Assembly (NCBI RefSeq): GCF_000467125.1
Contig: NZ_BATJ01000001.1
Location: 1-64,000 of the forward strand
Source: Vibrio proteolyticus NBRC 13287
GTDB taxonomy: Bacteria; Pseudomonadota; Gammaproteobacteria; Enterobacterales; Vibrionaceae
DNA length: 64,000 nucleotides
Reading direction: 5' to 3'
The notes below the pieces were generated by a model. The model saw nothing but the letters and a program-made list of their open reading frames with translations, searched no databases and was not told the origin of the DNA. Positions 26,293 to 36,600 of the stretch are shown here, piece by piece (position 1 is the first letter of the stretch; every line of letters starts with the position of its first letter). Both the position numbers and the translations under genes were made by a program.

Positions 26293-26313
26293 TATAATGA
26301 GAATGAATCCTAT
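26293..26313 (-). promoter_or_regulatory. Possible Fur-like box before the ABC exporter
   Basis: On the plus strand this holds TGAGAATGAATCCTA. One arm fits the 7-1-7 Fur pattern TGATAAT-N-ATTATCA at six of seven bases; the other fits at three of seven. Suggestive only. Confidence 0.3.
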
Positions 26314-26376
26314 TTAGATTTTGGTATTGTACTGATAACCTATTTGGAAGTCTCTAGTTTTCACTTGGAAGTTAAT

Positions 26377-26850
26377 ATGAAAATAGAACATTATCAGCGC
26401 TTAACTAAGCAAGCAGTTGCGCTTTTGGAATCAGAAAAAGATCTTATCGCTAACCTGTCGAATCTCAGTGCGTTGTTAAACATGGAATTGGAAGACCTGA
26501 ACTGGGTCGGATTTTACCTGATGAAAGATGACGAGTTGGTGCTTGGACCGTTCCAGGGCAAACCAGCGTGTGTACGTATCCCGGTTGGTCGCGGCGTATG
26601 TGGTACTGCTGTGGCAACCAATGCAGTTCAGCGTGTGCATGATGTACACGCTTTTGAAGGACATATTGCTTGCGATGCGGCAAGTAACTCGGAAATTGTT
26701 ATCCCATTTTCAATCAATGGCAACATTGTTGGTGTATTAGATATCGACAGCCCTTCAGTTGGTCGTTTTAGCGACACTGATGAGGAAGGATTAACACTTT
26801 TGATGTCAGAAGTTGAAAAGCTGCTCAATTCGCACGCAGCCAACGCATAA
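26377..26850 (+). CDS. msrC: Free methionine-(R)-sulfoxide reductase MsrC (GAF domain)
   Basis: Reduces free Met-(R)-sulfoxide using thioredoxin. The 157-residue GAF-fold protein carries the three family cysteines at residues 65, 75 and 99 (P-A-C-V-R-I, G-V-C-G-T-A, H-I-A-C-D), with the same 10- and 24-residue spacing as E. coli Cys84/94/118. Other anchors are N-W-V-G-F-Y and L-D-I-D-S-P. Start 26377 has GGAAG upstream; the frame stays open much farther upstream but that part overlaps the divergent exporter gene. It is followed by proQ. Confidence 0.93.
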   Translation: MKIEHYQRLTKQAVALLESEKDLIANLSNLSALLNMELEDLNWVGFYLMKDDELVLGPFQGKPACVRIPVGRGVCGTAVATNAVQRVHDVHAFEGHIACDAASNSEIVIPFSINGNIVGVLDIDSPSVGRFSDTDEEGLTLLMSEVEKLLNSHAANA

Positions 26851-26947
26851 TTTGCTTCTAGACTGTGGTTTTTCGCTTGCAGGTCACTATAATACCTGAA
26901 ATATTTATCTTAATGCTCGCGGAAAACCGCATTAACCAGGAATCCTC

Positions 26948-27574
26948 ATGGAAAACACTGAAAAGTTAAAAAACAGCAAAGAAGTTATCGCATACATTGC
27001 TGAATGTTTCCCTAAGTGCTTTACTTTAGAAGGTGAAGCAAAACCTCTGAAAATTGGTATTTTTCAGGACCTTGCTGACCGTCTGAATGAAGACCCGAAA
27101 GTAAGTAAGACCCAGCTTCGCGCAGCGTTAAGACAATACACATCTTCATGGCGTTACCTGCACGGTGTTAAACCGGGTGCAGTTCGTGTTGACCTAGATG
27201 GCAACGAATGTGGTGTATTAGAAGAAGAACACGTTGAACACGCAAAAACAGCACTTGCGGAAAGTAAGGCTCGTGTTCAGGCTCGTCGCAAAGAGCAAGC
27301 TCAAAAAGCCCGTGATGAAGGTAAAGCAAAACCAAAAGCGAACAAAAAGCCTCAACAGGCTCGCCGCGCCCAACCTAAGTCTCAAAAACCAAATAAACCA
27401 GTTGAAACGCGTGCTTTAAATGCAGATGAAATGACCGTCGGCAAGCAGGTTAACGTAAACATGGGTAAAGGAAACATGGCTGCGACCATTGTTGAAATCA
27501 ATAAGGAAGATGTGCGTGTTCAACTAGCAAACGGCCTTCAAATGGTTGTAAAAGCGGAGCACCTGCGCGCATAA
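26948..27574 (+). CDS. proQ: RNA chaperone ProQ
   Basis: Global RNA-binding protein (208 residues) that binds sRNAs and mRNA 3' ends. An N-terminal FinO-like domain ([34 protein letters not shown]) leads into a Lys/Ala/Gln-rich linker (residues about 100-150) and a C-terminal SH3-like Tudor domain (V-G-K-Q-V-N-V-N). AGGA precedes the start. It is 17 bases upstream of prc, as in E. coli, so the two are likely co-transcribed. Confidence 0.95.
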   Translation: MENTEKLKNSKEVIAYIAECFPKCFTLEGEAKPLKIGIFQDLADRLNEDPKVSKTQLRAALRQYTSSWRYLHGVKPGAVRVDLDGNECGVLEEEHVEHAKTALAESKARVQARRKEQAQKARDEGKAKPKANKKPQQARRAQPKSQKPNKPVETRALNADEMTVGKQVNVNMGKGNMAATIVEINKEDVRVQLANGLQMVVKAEHLRA

Positions 27575-27587
27575 AGGAGATACTCCT
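27575..27587 (+). promoter_or_regulatory. prc ribosome site inside a small palindrome
   Basis: AGGAG ATA CTCCT pairs the Shine-Dalgarno of prc with the next five bases. It immediately follows the proQ stop; prc starts at 27592. Confidence 0.5.
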
Positions 27588-27591
27588 ACGC

Positions 27592-29592
27592 ATGAAATGC
27601 CGTTCAAAACTAACTATGATCGCTGCTGGCCTCTGGCTGGCAGCTTTTTCAGTTCAGGCTCTTGAAGCCAAAATCGCGAAGGACGATTTACCCGTTCTTC
27701 AACCTGAAGTTCAGCATGAAACCGCTGCCAAGCGGGTAACCTCACGCTTTACTCGTTCTCACTACAAACACTTCACACTGGATGACCAGTTCTCGGAAGC
27801 GATATTCGAGCGTTATCTGGAACTTCTGGATTACAATCGTAATATTTTCACTCAGGCTGATATTGACTCCTTCAAAGCGTGGTCAGTTCAGTTGGATGAT
27901 CAACTGAAAGCCGGCAATAACCAGATTGCGTTTGAGGTTTATAACCTGTCGATGCAAAAGCGTTACGATCGGTTTAAATACGCATTATCGTTACTCGATA
28001 AAGAGATGACGTTCGATACTGATGAGTCGATTGAGTTGGATCGCTCCAAAGCGGCCTGGCCGAAAGATGAAGCAGAGTTGAATGATTTGTGGCGTAAGCG
28101 GGTGAAATACGACCAACTGAATCTGAAAATGACGGGCAAAACCTGGCCAGAGATTCAGGAAATGTTGGGTAAACGTTACAACAACGCCATAAAGCGTCTT
28201 AGCCAAACTCACAACGAAGATGCGTTCCAGCTCTACATGAATGCATTCGCACGTCAGGTCGATCCCCACACCAGCTATCTGTCTCCACGCAACGCCGAAC
28301 AATTCCAGTCAGAAATGAATTTGTCTCTGGAAGGGATCGGTGCTGTATTGCAAATGACGGACGATTACACTGTGATTCGATCACTGGTTGCTGGTGGCCC
28401 TGCGTCTAAGAGCAAGCAATTGAGTGAAGGCGACAGAATCATTGGTGTTGGCCAGGAAGGCAAGGCGGTCGTTGATGTCATTGGCTGGCGTTTAGACGAT
28501 GTTGTTGAGCTGATTAAAGGGCCAAAAGGGACCAAAGTGATACTGCAAGTCTTGCCGGAAGGTAAAGATGTAAAAAGTCACACTGTCACAATTGTCCGAG
28601 ATAAGATTCGCCTGGAAGACCGCGCCGTAAAATCAGAACTGATTGAAAAGAATGGCAAGAAAATTGGCGTGCTTGAAGTGCCAAGTTTCTACGTTGGTCT
28701 GGCAAAAGATACCGACAAACTGATTTCGGATCTCAAGAAGAAAGGCGTCGAGGGGATTATTGTCGATCTACGCAATAACGGTGGCGGCGCTTTGACAGAA
28801 GCTACGGCGTTATCGGGCTTGTTTATTACTAGTGGCCCGGTGGTACAGGTTCGTGACAGTTACGGTCGTGTAAATGTGAATAGTGATACGGATGGGCAAA
28901 TCAGCTATAACGGCCCAATGACCGTGCTGATCAACCGCTATTCCGCATCGGCTTCAGAGATCTTTGCTGCCGCAATGCAAGATTACGGTCGTGCCATCAT
29001 TCTAGGTGAGAACTCATTCGGGAAAGGTACGGTTCAGCAGCATCGTTCGCTGAATCATATCTACGATCTGTTCGATAAACAGCTCGGCTACGTGCAGTAC
29101 ACGATCCAGAAATTTTACCGAATTGATGGTGGCAGTACTCAGAATAAAGGTGTAATTCCAGATATCGCGTATCCGACGGCAATCGATCCAAGTGAAACCG
29201 GTGAGAGTGTTGAAGATAACGCGCTGCCTTGGGATAGCATCGATCAAGCTAACTACCGGAAGTTGAATGATTTCTCTGCACTGATCAAAACGCTGCAGTC
29301 TGAACATGAAGCTCGTGTTGCTAAAGATATGGAGTTTGGTTTTATCCAACAGGATATCGCGCAATACAAAGCGGAAAAAGACGACAACATGCTTTCATTG
29401 AATGAGAAAACTCGTGAAGCGGAAAGTGACAAAGCGGATAAGCAACGTTTGGATCGTATTAATGATCGTCAGAAAGCCATGGGTAAAAAAGCGTTCAAAT
29501 CGTTGGATGACATTCCTAAAGATTACGAAGCGCCAGATGCGTATCTGGATGAATCAGTGGCTATCATGGTAGACATGCTAAACAGCAAGTAA
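27592..29592 (+). CDS. prc: Tail-specific protease Prc (Tsp)
   Basis: Periplasmic C-terminal processing protease of 666 residues that degrades tagged proteins and trims FtsI and lipid-associated substrates. A signal peptide ends near A-F-S-V-Q-A-L; an N-terminal helical domain, a PDZ domain (E-G-I-G-A-V-L-Q...G-D-R-I-I-G-V-G-Q) and an S41 protease domain follow. The catalytic Ser is in N-R-Y-S-A-S-A-S-E-I-F and the Lys in N-S-F-G-K-G-T-V-Q, both intact. Second gene after proQ. Confidence 0.95.
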   Translation: MKCRSKLTMIAAGLWLAAFSVQALEAKIAKDDLPVLQPEVQHETAAKRVTSRFTRSHYKHFTLDDQFSEAIFERYLELLDYNRNIFTQADIDSFKAWSVQLDDQLKAGNNQIAFEVYNLSMQKRYDRFKYALSLLDKEMTFDTDESIELDRSKAAWPKDEAELNDLWRKRVKYDQLNLKMTGKTWPEIQEMLGKRYNNAIKRLSQTHNEDAFQLYMNAFARQVDPHTSYLSPRNAEQFQSEMNLSLEGIGAVLQMTDDYTVIRSLVAGGPASKSKQLSEGDRIIGVGQEGKAVVDVIGWRLDDVVELIKGPKGTKVILQVLPEGKDVKSHTVTIVRDKIRLEDRAVKSELIEKNGKKIGVLEVPSFYVGLAKDTDKLISDLKKKGVEGIIVDLRNNGGGALTEATALSGLFITSGPVVQVRDSYGRVNVNSDTDGQISYNGPMTVLINRYSASASEIFAAAMQDYGRAIILGENSFGKGTVQQHRSLNHIYDLFDKQLGYVQYTIQKFYRIDGGSTQNKGVIPDIAYPTAIDPSETGESVEDNALPWDSIDQANYRKLNDFSALIKTLQSEHEARVAKDMEFGFIQQDIAQYKAEKDDNMLSLNEKTREAESDKADKQRLDRINDRQKAMGKKAFKSLDDIPKDYEAPDAYLDESVAIMVDMLNSK

Positions 29593-29610
29593 CCAGCTAA
29601 AGTAAATCGA

Positions 29611-29637
29611 AGCGGGCAGTGATGCCCGCTTTTTTTG
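29611..29637 (+). terminator. Terminator after prc
   Basis: AGCGGGCA GTGA TGCCCGCT followed by seven T residues. Confidence 0.9.
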
Positions 29638-29651
29638 TATTCTAAATTATT

Positions 29652-29665
29652 GTGATAGAGATCAA
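29652..29665 (+). promoter_or_regulatory. Near-consensus FNR site
   Basis: GTGATAGAGATCAA differs from TTGATNNNNATCAA at one base. It lies 60 bases before the secreted-protein gene at 29725. A TATCCT/TATTAA -10 about 12-25 bases downstream would place it near -30 to -36. Confidence 0.4.
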
Positions 29666-29724
29666 AAATATCGCGCTATCCTATTAACAGTTCTAAGCTT
29701 AAAGAAAAGTGCGGGAGATGCGAG

Positions 29725-30390
29725 ATGACGAAATGGATTTTGTTGCTATTGGCTTGTTTTAGCCTGACCGCGGCGAGTGGGGAGACCCCACCTAAAAATG
29801 ATTTAACTCAATTTGATTTACCATTTCTGTTGGGTGACTGGTACCTACTTAATCCGGAGCCTGAGCAGTCTCAGGAGAACTTTCTCGCCATTAAACTCAG
29901 TTTGAGATCAACGTATTCGTTTTCCATTGATATCCAGAAGAAAGATTACAGCGTGGATCACTGGGAAGGTTTTTATACAGCCAATGAAGATACGATCATT
30001 TTGGGTGTTAATACGACTGAGCCTCAGATTTACGCGTATGAAGGAAACCATAACTTACTGAACCTGAACGGGGTGACTTTCACCAAGGCTTTGTCAAATG
30101 GCCTGGCAGGAGTGTGGTCGAGCGCTGAATTATCGGGTGCTGATATTCAAGCCAGTGACGTTCAGCATATGGATTTGGTGCTTCAGCCGGACTTTATTTT
30201 TATGTTTCGAGCCACTAATGGTGAGGGCGATGAGGCCATCCATCGTGGTGTTTACTACACCGAAGACAATAATTTGGTCTTGATGTATGAAAACGGTGAG
30301 CACGAGACAACTTATTCTTTGAAGCGTGATCAACTCACGCTGCAAGGCGATGATGGAGAGATGTTCGCAGTGCTGGACCGAATAAGATAA
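29725..30390 (+). CDS. Secreted protein of unknown function
   Basis: Not recognised. The 221-residue product begins with a clear Sec signal peptide (M-T-K-W-I-L-L-L-L-A-C-F-S-L-T-A-A-S-G) and continues as a soluble, Trp/Tyr-bearing beta-rich protein containing two similar-looking halves (L-L-G-D-W-Y-L and G-V-W-S; I-I-L-G-V-N near residue 90 and L-V-L-M-Y-E near residue 188). This pattern suggests a lipocalin-like or TIGR-type barrel, but I cannot name a family. The Cys in the signal is not in a lipobox, so it is probably periplasmic. A near-consensus FNR site upstream hints at oxygen control. Single gene between two terminators. Confidence 0.75.
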   Translation: MTKWILLLLACFSLTAASGETPPKNDLTQFDLPFLLGDWYLLNPEPEQSQENFLAIKLSLRSTYSFSIDIQKKDYSVDHWEGFYTANEDTIILGVNTTEPQIYAYEGNHNLLNLNGVTFTKALSNGLAGVWSSAELSGADIQASDVQHMDLVLQPDFIFMFRATNGEGDEAIHRGVYYTEDNNLVLMYENGEHETTYSLKRDQLTLQGDDGEMFAVLDRIR

Positions 30391-30455
30391 CATAATGTTT
30401 GTTTGCCGTTTTCGCTAGATATTTCACTGTTTTTGTAGATAATATCAGCAAAATA

Positions 30456-30486
30456 ACGAGGTATTTTTTGAATACCTCGTTTTTTC
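30456..30486 (+). terminator. Terminator after the secreted protein gene
   Basis: ACGAGGTATT / AATACCTCGT ten-base stem with a five-base loop and T-run. Confidence 0.88.
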
Positions 30487-30558
30487 GTTTACGCTCTTGT
30501 AACTGCGTATCATCACCCTCAGATATAAGGGTATCAACTCGTCAAAAGGATTAAGACA

Positions 30559-33165
30559 ATGGCTCATACTCCTCAAGCCAAATATCGTAAAGATTATCAA
30601 TCGCCTTCTCACACCATCACTGATATTGACCTGACATTCGATTTGCATGACAACGCGACCGTTGTTACAGCTGTTTCCAAGGTAAGACAGTTGAAGGACA
30701 GCACAACGCTGAGCCTGGATGGAGAAGGTCTGGAGCTGAAGGACATTCTGGTCAACGACACACCATGGACGGACTACAACCTGACAGAAAGTGGCTTGGA
30801 GATTTTATCTCTGCCAACCGAATTTGATTTAACGATTGTTACGCTGATTGATCCAGAAGCTAACTCGGCTCTGGAAGGGTTGTACAAATCGGGCGGGGCA
30901 TTCTGTACACAGTGTGAAGCGGAAGGTTTCCGTCGCATCACGTATTATCTTGATCGCCCGGATGTGTTGGCGAAGTACACCACCAAAGTGATTGCTGACA
31001 AAGCTGAGTATCCGTATTTACTTAGTAATGGTAACCGAATTGCAGAAGGTGATTTGGAAGGTGGCCGCCACTGGGTTCAATGGCAGGATCCACATCCGAA
31101 ACCTGCGTATCTGTTTGCATTGGTGGCGGGCGATTTTGACGTATTGCGAGACAGCTACATCACCAAATCAGGCCGCAATGTGGCGCTGGAAATTTTTGTC
31201 GACAAAGGCAATCTTGATCGAGCCAATCACGCCATGGTTTCGCTGATCAACTCAATGAAGTGGGACGAAGAGCGTTTTGACCTGGAGTATGATCTGGATA
31301 TCTACATGATTGTGGCTGTCGATTTCTTCAATATGGGTGCGATGGAAAACAAAGGTCTGAACATCTTTAACTCTAAGTTTGTGCTAGCCAATGATCAGAC
31401 AGCGACAGATACCGATTATCTGGGTATTGAAGCGGTTATTGGTCATGAGTATTTCCATAACTGGACCGGCAACCGAGTGACATGCCGAGACTGGTTCCAA
31501 CTGAGCCTGAAAGAAGGGTTGACCGTATTCCGTGATCAGGAGTTTTCATCCGATCTCGGCTCTCGTGCCGTAAACCGTATCAATAATGTTCGTATTATTC
31601 GCGGTCCTCAGTTTGCTGAAGATGCCAGCCCGATGTCACATCCGATTCGTCCAGAGAAAGTGATTGAAATGAATAACTTCTACACCTTGACGGTGTATGA
31701 GAAAGGCAGTGAAGTGATTCGAATGATGCACACCTTACTGGGCGAAGAGGGATTCCAGAAAGGCATGAAGCTGTACTTTGAACGTCATGACGGTACCGCG
31801 GCGACTTGTGAAGATTTCGTGGCTGCGATGGAAGATGCCTCCGGTATTGATCTCAAGCAATTCCGTTTGTGGTACAGCCAGTCTGGCACTCCAACTTTGA
31901 AAGTAACGGATGAGTACAATGCGGCCGATCAAACGTATACGCTCACGGTTGAGCAGTCGACTGAAGCGACTCAGGACCAGGCCGATAAACACGCGCTGCA
32001 CATTCCGTTTGATGTCGAGCTGTATGATGCCAAAGGTAACGTGATTGAGCTGATCTCTGGCGGTGAAGCGGTATCGAATGTGCTTGATGTGAAACAGGCC
32101 AAACAGACGTTTGTGTTTGAAAAGGTGGCAGAGAAACCGGTTCCGTCTCTGCTGCGTGAGTTTTCTGCGCCGGTTAAACTGGAGTACGACTATTCAGATG
32201 ACAGCCTGATCTTCTTAATGGTGCATGCACGCAATGAGTTTGCTCGTTGGGATGCCGGTCAGATGCTGCTGGCCAAATACATTCGTAGCAATGTTGCTGG
32301 TGTGCAAAATGGTGAAGACATTGTGTTACCGGAAGCGGTTATCGACGCATTCCGTGGAGTCTTGCTGAGTGATACGCTTGAACCTGCATTTATCGCCGAA
32401 ATGATGGCACTGCCTTCTCATAATGAAGTCTCTGGCTGGTACAAGCTGGTAGATGTTGATGCCATTGCGGCAGTACTGAAAGGTATCAAAGTGCAATTGG
32501 CTGAGGCGTTGGAAGATGAATTTGGCGCGCTTTACCATAGCCTCAAGCAAGACGTTTACAGTGTTGACCATGCTGCAATCGGTAAACGTGCATTGCGTAA
32601 TGCCTGCCTTGGCTACCTGGCCTATACCGAGCAAGGTGATGCGTTGGTACAGAGTCAGTACGCGCAGGCAAATAACATGACTGACACGATGGCTGCGATG
32701 GCTGGAGCCAACAGTGCTCAGCTGGCTTGCCGTGAAACTCTGATGGCGGATTACAGCGATAAGTGGAAACACGATGGCTTAGTGATGGACAAATGGTTTG
32801 CGCTACAAGGGGGTAATCCGGCGGAGAATGCATTGGACGTCATCAAGAAAACGATGAGTCATGAAGCATTCAGCCTCAAGAATCCAAACCGTACCCGCAG
32901 CCTGATTGGTTCGTTCCTGAACATGAACCCAGTGCGTTTCCACGCGAAGAGCGGTGAAGGTTATGCGTTTGCCGGAGAGATTTTGCGCGAATTGAACAGC
33001 TCGAATCCACAAGTGGCCTCTCGTCTTATTGATCCTCTGCTTAAATTCCGCAAGTATGATGAAGAGCGTCAGTCTCTGATCAAAGCCCAATTAGAAATGC
33101 TGAAGGGCATGGATAATTTGGCTAACGATCTGTATGAGAAAGTCACTAAGGCTCTGGAAGCATAA
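30559..33165 (+). CDS. pepN: Aminopeptidase N
   Basis: Broad-specificity M1 zinc aminopeptidase of 868 residues, cytosolic. It has the G-A-M-E-N exopeptidase motif near residue 260 and the zinc site H-E-Y-F-H-N-W-T-G-N-R followed by E-G-L-T-V-F, all intact. The C-terminal domain of DUF3458 type fits E. coli PepN in length. AAGGA precedes the ATG. It is followed after a hairpin by a DUF2835 gene. Confidence 0.95.
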   Translation: MAHTPQAKYRKDYQSPSHTITDIDLTFDLHDNATVVTAVSKVRQLKDSTTLSLDGEGLELKDILVNDTPWTDYNLTESGLEILSLPTEFDLTIVTLIDPEANSALEGLYKSGGAFCTQCEAEGFRRITYYLDRPDVLAKYTTKVIADKAEYPYLLSNGNRIAEGDLEGGRHWVQWQDPHPKPAYLFALVAGDFDVLRDSYITKSGRNVALEIFVDKGNLDRANHAMVSLINSMKWDEERFDLEYDLDIYMIVAVDFFNMGAMENKGLNIFNSKFVLANDQTATDTDYLGIEAVIGHEYFHNWTGNRVTCRDWFQLSLKEGLTVFRDQEFSSDLGSRAVNRINNVRIIRGPQFAEDASPMSHPIRPEKVIEMNNFYTLTVYEKGSEVIRMMHTLLGEEGFQKGMKLYFERHDGTAATCEDFVAAMEDASGIDLKQFRLWYSQSGTPTLKVTDEYNAADQTYTLTVEQSTEATQDQADKHALHIPFDVELYDAKGNVIELISGGEAVSNVLDVKQAKQTFVFEKVAEKPVPSLLREFSAPVKLEYDYSDDSLIFLMVHARNEFARWDAGQMLLAKYIRSNVAGVQNGEDIVLPEAVIDAFRGVLLSDTLEPAFIAEMMALPSHNEVSGWYKLVDVDAIAAVLKGIKVQLAEALEDEFGALYHSLKQDVYSVDHAAIGKRALRNACLGYLAYTEQGDALVQSQYAQANNMTDTMAAMAGANSAQLACRETLMADYSDKWKHDGLVMDKWFALQGGNPAENALDVIKKTMSHEAFSLKNPNRTRSLIGSFLNMNPVRFHAKSGEGYAFAGEILRELNSSNPQVASRLIDPLLKFRKYDEERQSLIKAQLEMLKGMDNLANDLYEKVTKALEA

Positions 33166-33174
33166 ACCTTTGAA

Positions 33175-33200
33175 GGGGTGACCAAGGTCACCCCGATTTT
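33175..33200 (+). terminator. Terminator-like hairpin after pepN
   Basis: GGGGTGACC AA GGTCACCCC with a short T-run (GATTTT). The stem is strong but the T-run is short, so partial read-through into the DUF2835 gene is likely. Confidence 0.65.
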
Positions 33201-33206
33201 AAGCTG

Positions 33207-33425
33207 ATGAACACGTATTTTTTTCGTCTTAACATTTCGTATCAGGCCTTTCTAGCACACTATTCTGGTATGGCAGCATCTGTTTTGGTGGTGACTGAGC
33301 AGGGGGTGCGGTTGCAATTACCCGCATCACGCTTTCGTCCATTTTTAACTCAGATTGGAGTAAAAGGTCGATTTCGGCTAACAACTGACCAAAACAATAA
33401 GTTTTTAAAGTTAGAAGTTCTGTGA
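33207..33425 (+). CDS. DUF2835 family protein
   Basis: A 72-residue protein with the family pattern F-R-L-N-I-S-Y-x-x-F, a middle strand V-R-L-Q-L-P-A-S-R-F-R-P-F, then G-R-F-R-L-T and N-K-F-L-K-L-E-V. The family is small, soluble and of unknown function, common in Vibrio and other Gammaproteobacteria. Ribosome site is weak. It lies just after pepN. Confidence 0.85.
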   Translation: MNTYFFRLNISYQAFLAHYSGMAASVLVVTEQGVRLQLPASRFRPFLTQIGVKGRFRLTTDQNNKFLKLEVL

Positions 33426-33612
33426 GCAGCTAATTTCATAGCGATTTAAATAGAATCTTAATCACATTCTCAAACATTTCACCTCTTACCAGCTCTAAAA
33501 TCATTAACTATTTGTCAATAAAGCTTTTACAATAAGGCGTGCATTACCAGTAGTAGGCACTATGCTTACTCCAACCCCTACAATAAAAAATAGCCTTATA
33601 GTGGAGTCGTTT

Positions 33613-36600
33613 ATGACCGCGCGTGAAACTCTGATGCCGGTTCTTCTTGAAAAAGTGTACAAGCTTATTCAAGACAAACTCGAGCTTGCTCATCAACCCC
33701 TCGTAACTCAACTTGCGCAACATTTATTTAGCAACATTTCTCAAGATGATTTGATTGAGAGAAATGAATCCGACCTTTATGGTGCGGTGGTCAGCTTGTG
33801 GCACCACATCAATGATAAGAAGCCGGATGAGTTATCAGTCAGGGTGTTTAACCCAACCGTCAGCCGACAGGGCTGGCAATCGACACACACTATCGTAGAA
33901 ATCGTCCTTCCTGACAGTCCTTTCCTTGTTGACTCCATCAAAATGGCGCTAAGCCGCCTAGACCTTGTTTCCCACCTGATGCTTCACGGTCCGACACAGA
34001 TCGAACGTGATGAAACCGGTGATGTAACCGGGATCAACAATGGTGAAGGGGTATTCCAGTCTCTGTTCCATGTGGAAGTTGACCGCCTGAGCAGCAAAGA
34101 GGAAATGGCGTCGCTCAAACAGGAATTGCTCAGCATTCTTGAAGATACTGCTCTGGTAGTGAAAGACTGGCGATCCATGGTCGACAAACTGGAAACGGTA
34201 ACCGGCAACCTGGAGAAACATAAGAAAGAGATCCCGATCGAAGGGGATCGTTTTGAAGAAACGATCAAATTCCTGCGTTGGCTGGGGGATCATAATTTCA
34301 CGTTCATGGGGTACAAGGAATACGATCTTGTCTCAGTGGATGGCGTAACCGAATTACGTCCGACCAAAGAAAAAGGCCTGGGCCTGTTCCAAGATGATAG
34401 CCGTGTACGCAGCGTAAAGCTGACGGAGTTTTCTGATTCCGCTCGTCTGGAAGCGAAGAAACCCTACCTGTTGATCGTGACGAAAGGAAACAAACAGTCT
34501 CGTATTCACCGTCCTGCTTACACCGACTACATCGGAATTAAGAAGTTTGACAAAAACGGTAAGGTTATTGGTGAACATCGCTTTACTGGCCTGTACACCT
34601 CTGCGGTTTATAACCAGAGTGTGGAAAGCATTCCGCTGATCCGCGAGAAGGTGGAACGTATCCTGAAAGCCAGCGGCTACCGCGAAGGCTCCTATTCTTA
34701 CAAAGCGCTACACAACATCATGGAGAACTACCCACGTGATGAGCTGCTGCAAGCAAAAGAAGAAGAATTGCTTGAAGTGGGGATGGGTGTGGTTCAGATG
34801 CAGGATCGCGATCTGCTGCGCTTGTTTGTCCGTAAAGACCCGTTTGGGCGTTTCTTCAGTTGTATGGTCTATGTCACCAAAGATCGTTACAACACGGAGC
34901 TGCGCCGACAAACTCAGCGTATATTGAAAAACTATTTTGGTTGTGAACAAGAAGTCGAGTTCACCACTTACTTTTCTGAAAGCCCACTGGCGAGAACGCA
35001 CTATATTGTTCGTGTTGACAACAACAATATGGACGTTGATGTAAAACTGATCGAGCAAAACTTAATGGAAGCATCTTCAACCTGGGATGATCGTCTGTCT
35101 GACGCGATCGTAGCTAACTTTGGTGAAAGCAAAGGTCTGCCTTTGTCAAAAGAATACCTGCGCGCCTTCCCACGTTCTTACAAAGAAGATGTCATGCCAG
35201 GCTCCGCCGTGGCGGATATTGAGCGACTGGAAGCACTGAGTGATGATCATAAACTCGGCATGTTGTTCTACCGTCCACAAGAAGAAGCATCCGATTCCAA
35301 AGCAGTACGTCTCAAGCTGTATCACCGTGACGAGCCAATTCACTTGTCTGATGTGATGCCAATGCTGGAAAATCTTGGTCTTCGTGTTATCGGCGAATCG
35401 CCGTACGAAGTGACTAAGTCCAACGGTCAGACATACTGGATCCTGGATTTCTCAATGCTGCATAAGAGTGAGAAAACTGTGGATCTTCGTGAAGCTCGTG
35501 ATCGTTTCCAACAAGCTTTTGCCGCCATTTGGGCCGGTAACCTGGAAAGTGACGGCTTTAACCGTTTGGTATTGGGCGCATCACTGACAGGACGTGAGAT
35601 TTCGATCCTTCGCGCTTATGCACGCTACATGCGCCAGGTTGGCTTCCCATTTAGTCAGCAGTACATTGAAGACACACTAAACCATTACCCAGATTTGGCG
35701 AAAGGTTTGGTGGAGCTGTTCTCGAAGCGCTTTGATCCAAAAACCAAAGGCAGCCAGAAAGGACAAGCGGATCTCATTGCCAATATTACTGAGCAGCTGG
35801 ATCATGTCGAAAGTCTGGATGATGACCGTATCTTACGTCGCTACATGGAAATGATTACCGCGACGTTGCGCACAAACTACTACCAGCTTGATGAGAACAA
35901 ACAGCCAAAACCTTGGTTGTCTCTGAAGATGAAGCCAAGTGAGATTCCAGAAATCCCACAACCAGTACCTGCCTACGAGATCTTTGTGTATGCACCGGAT
36001 ATTGAAGGTGTTCACTTGCGTGGTGGTAAAGTAGCCCGTGGTGGTCTGCGTTGGTCTGATCGTCAGGAAGATTTCCGTACCGAAATTCTCGGTCTGGTGA
36101 AAGCGCAACAAGTTAAAAATACGGTTATCGTGCCGGTGGGTGCAAAAGGTGGTTTCGTTTGTAAACGCCAGCCATCATTGACGACCCGCGATGAGATCTT
36201 TGCAGAAGGACAACGTTGTTATAAGCGCTTTATCCGTGCATTACTTGACGTTTCTGACAACATCATTGAAGGGGAAGTGATTCCGCCTCAGAGCGTTGTG
36301 CGTCATGATGAGGATGACCCATATTTGGTTGTTGCTGCGGATAAAGGTACCGCGACATTCTCGGATCTGGCGAACTCGGTGTCTGCGGAGTACAACTTCT
36401 GGTTGGGCGACGCGTTTGCGTCTGGCGGCTCAAACGGCTATGACCACAAAGCCATGGGTATCACGGCGAAAGGTGGCTGGGAATCGGTGAAACGTCATTT
36501 CCGTGAAATGGGCATCGATTGTCAAACCACAGATTTCACTGCGGTGGGTGTCGGTGATATGGCGGGAGATGTGTTCGGTAACGGCATGCTGCTGTCAAAA

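Noticed and set aside
26080..26376. Long N-terminal extension of msrC
   Set aside because: It runs over the divergent exporter gene, and GGAAG before 26377 sets the start.
33177..33190. GTGACCAAGGTCAC as a matS
   Set aside because: Spacer is four bases, not three, and the sequence is the stem of the pepN terminator.
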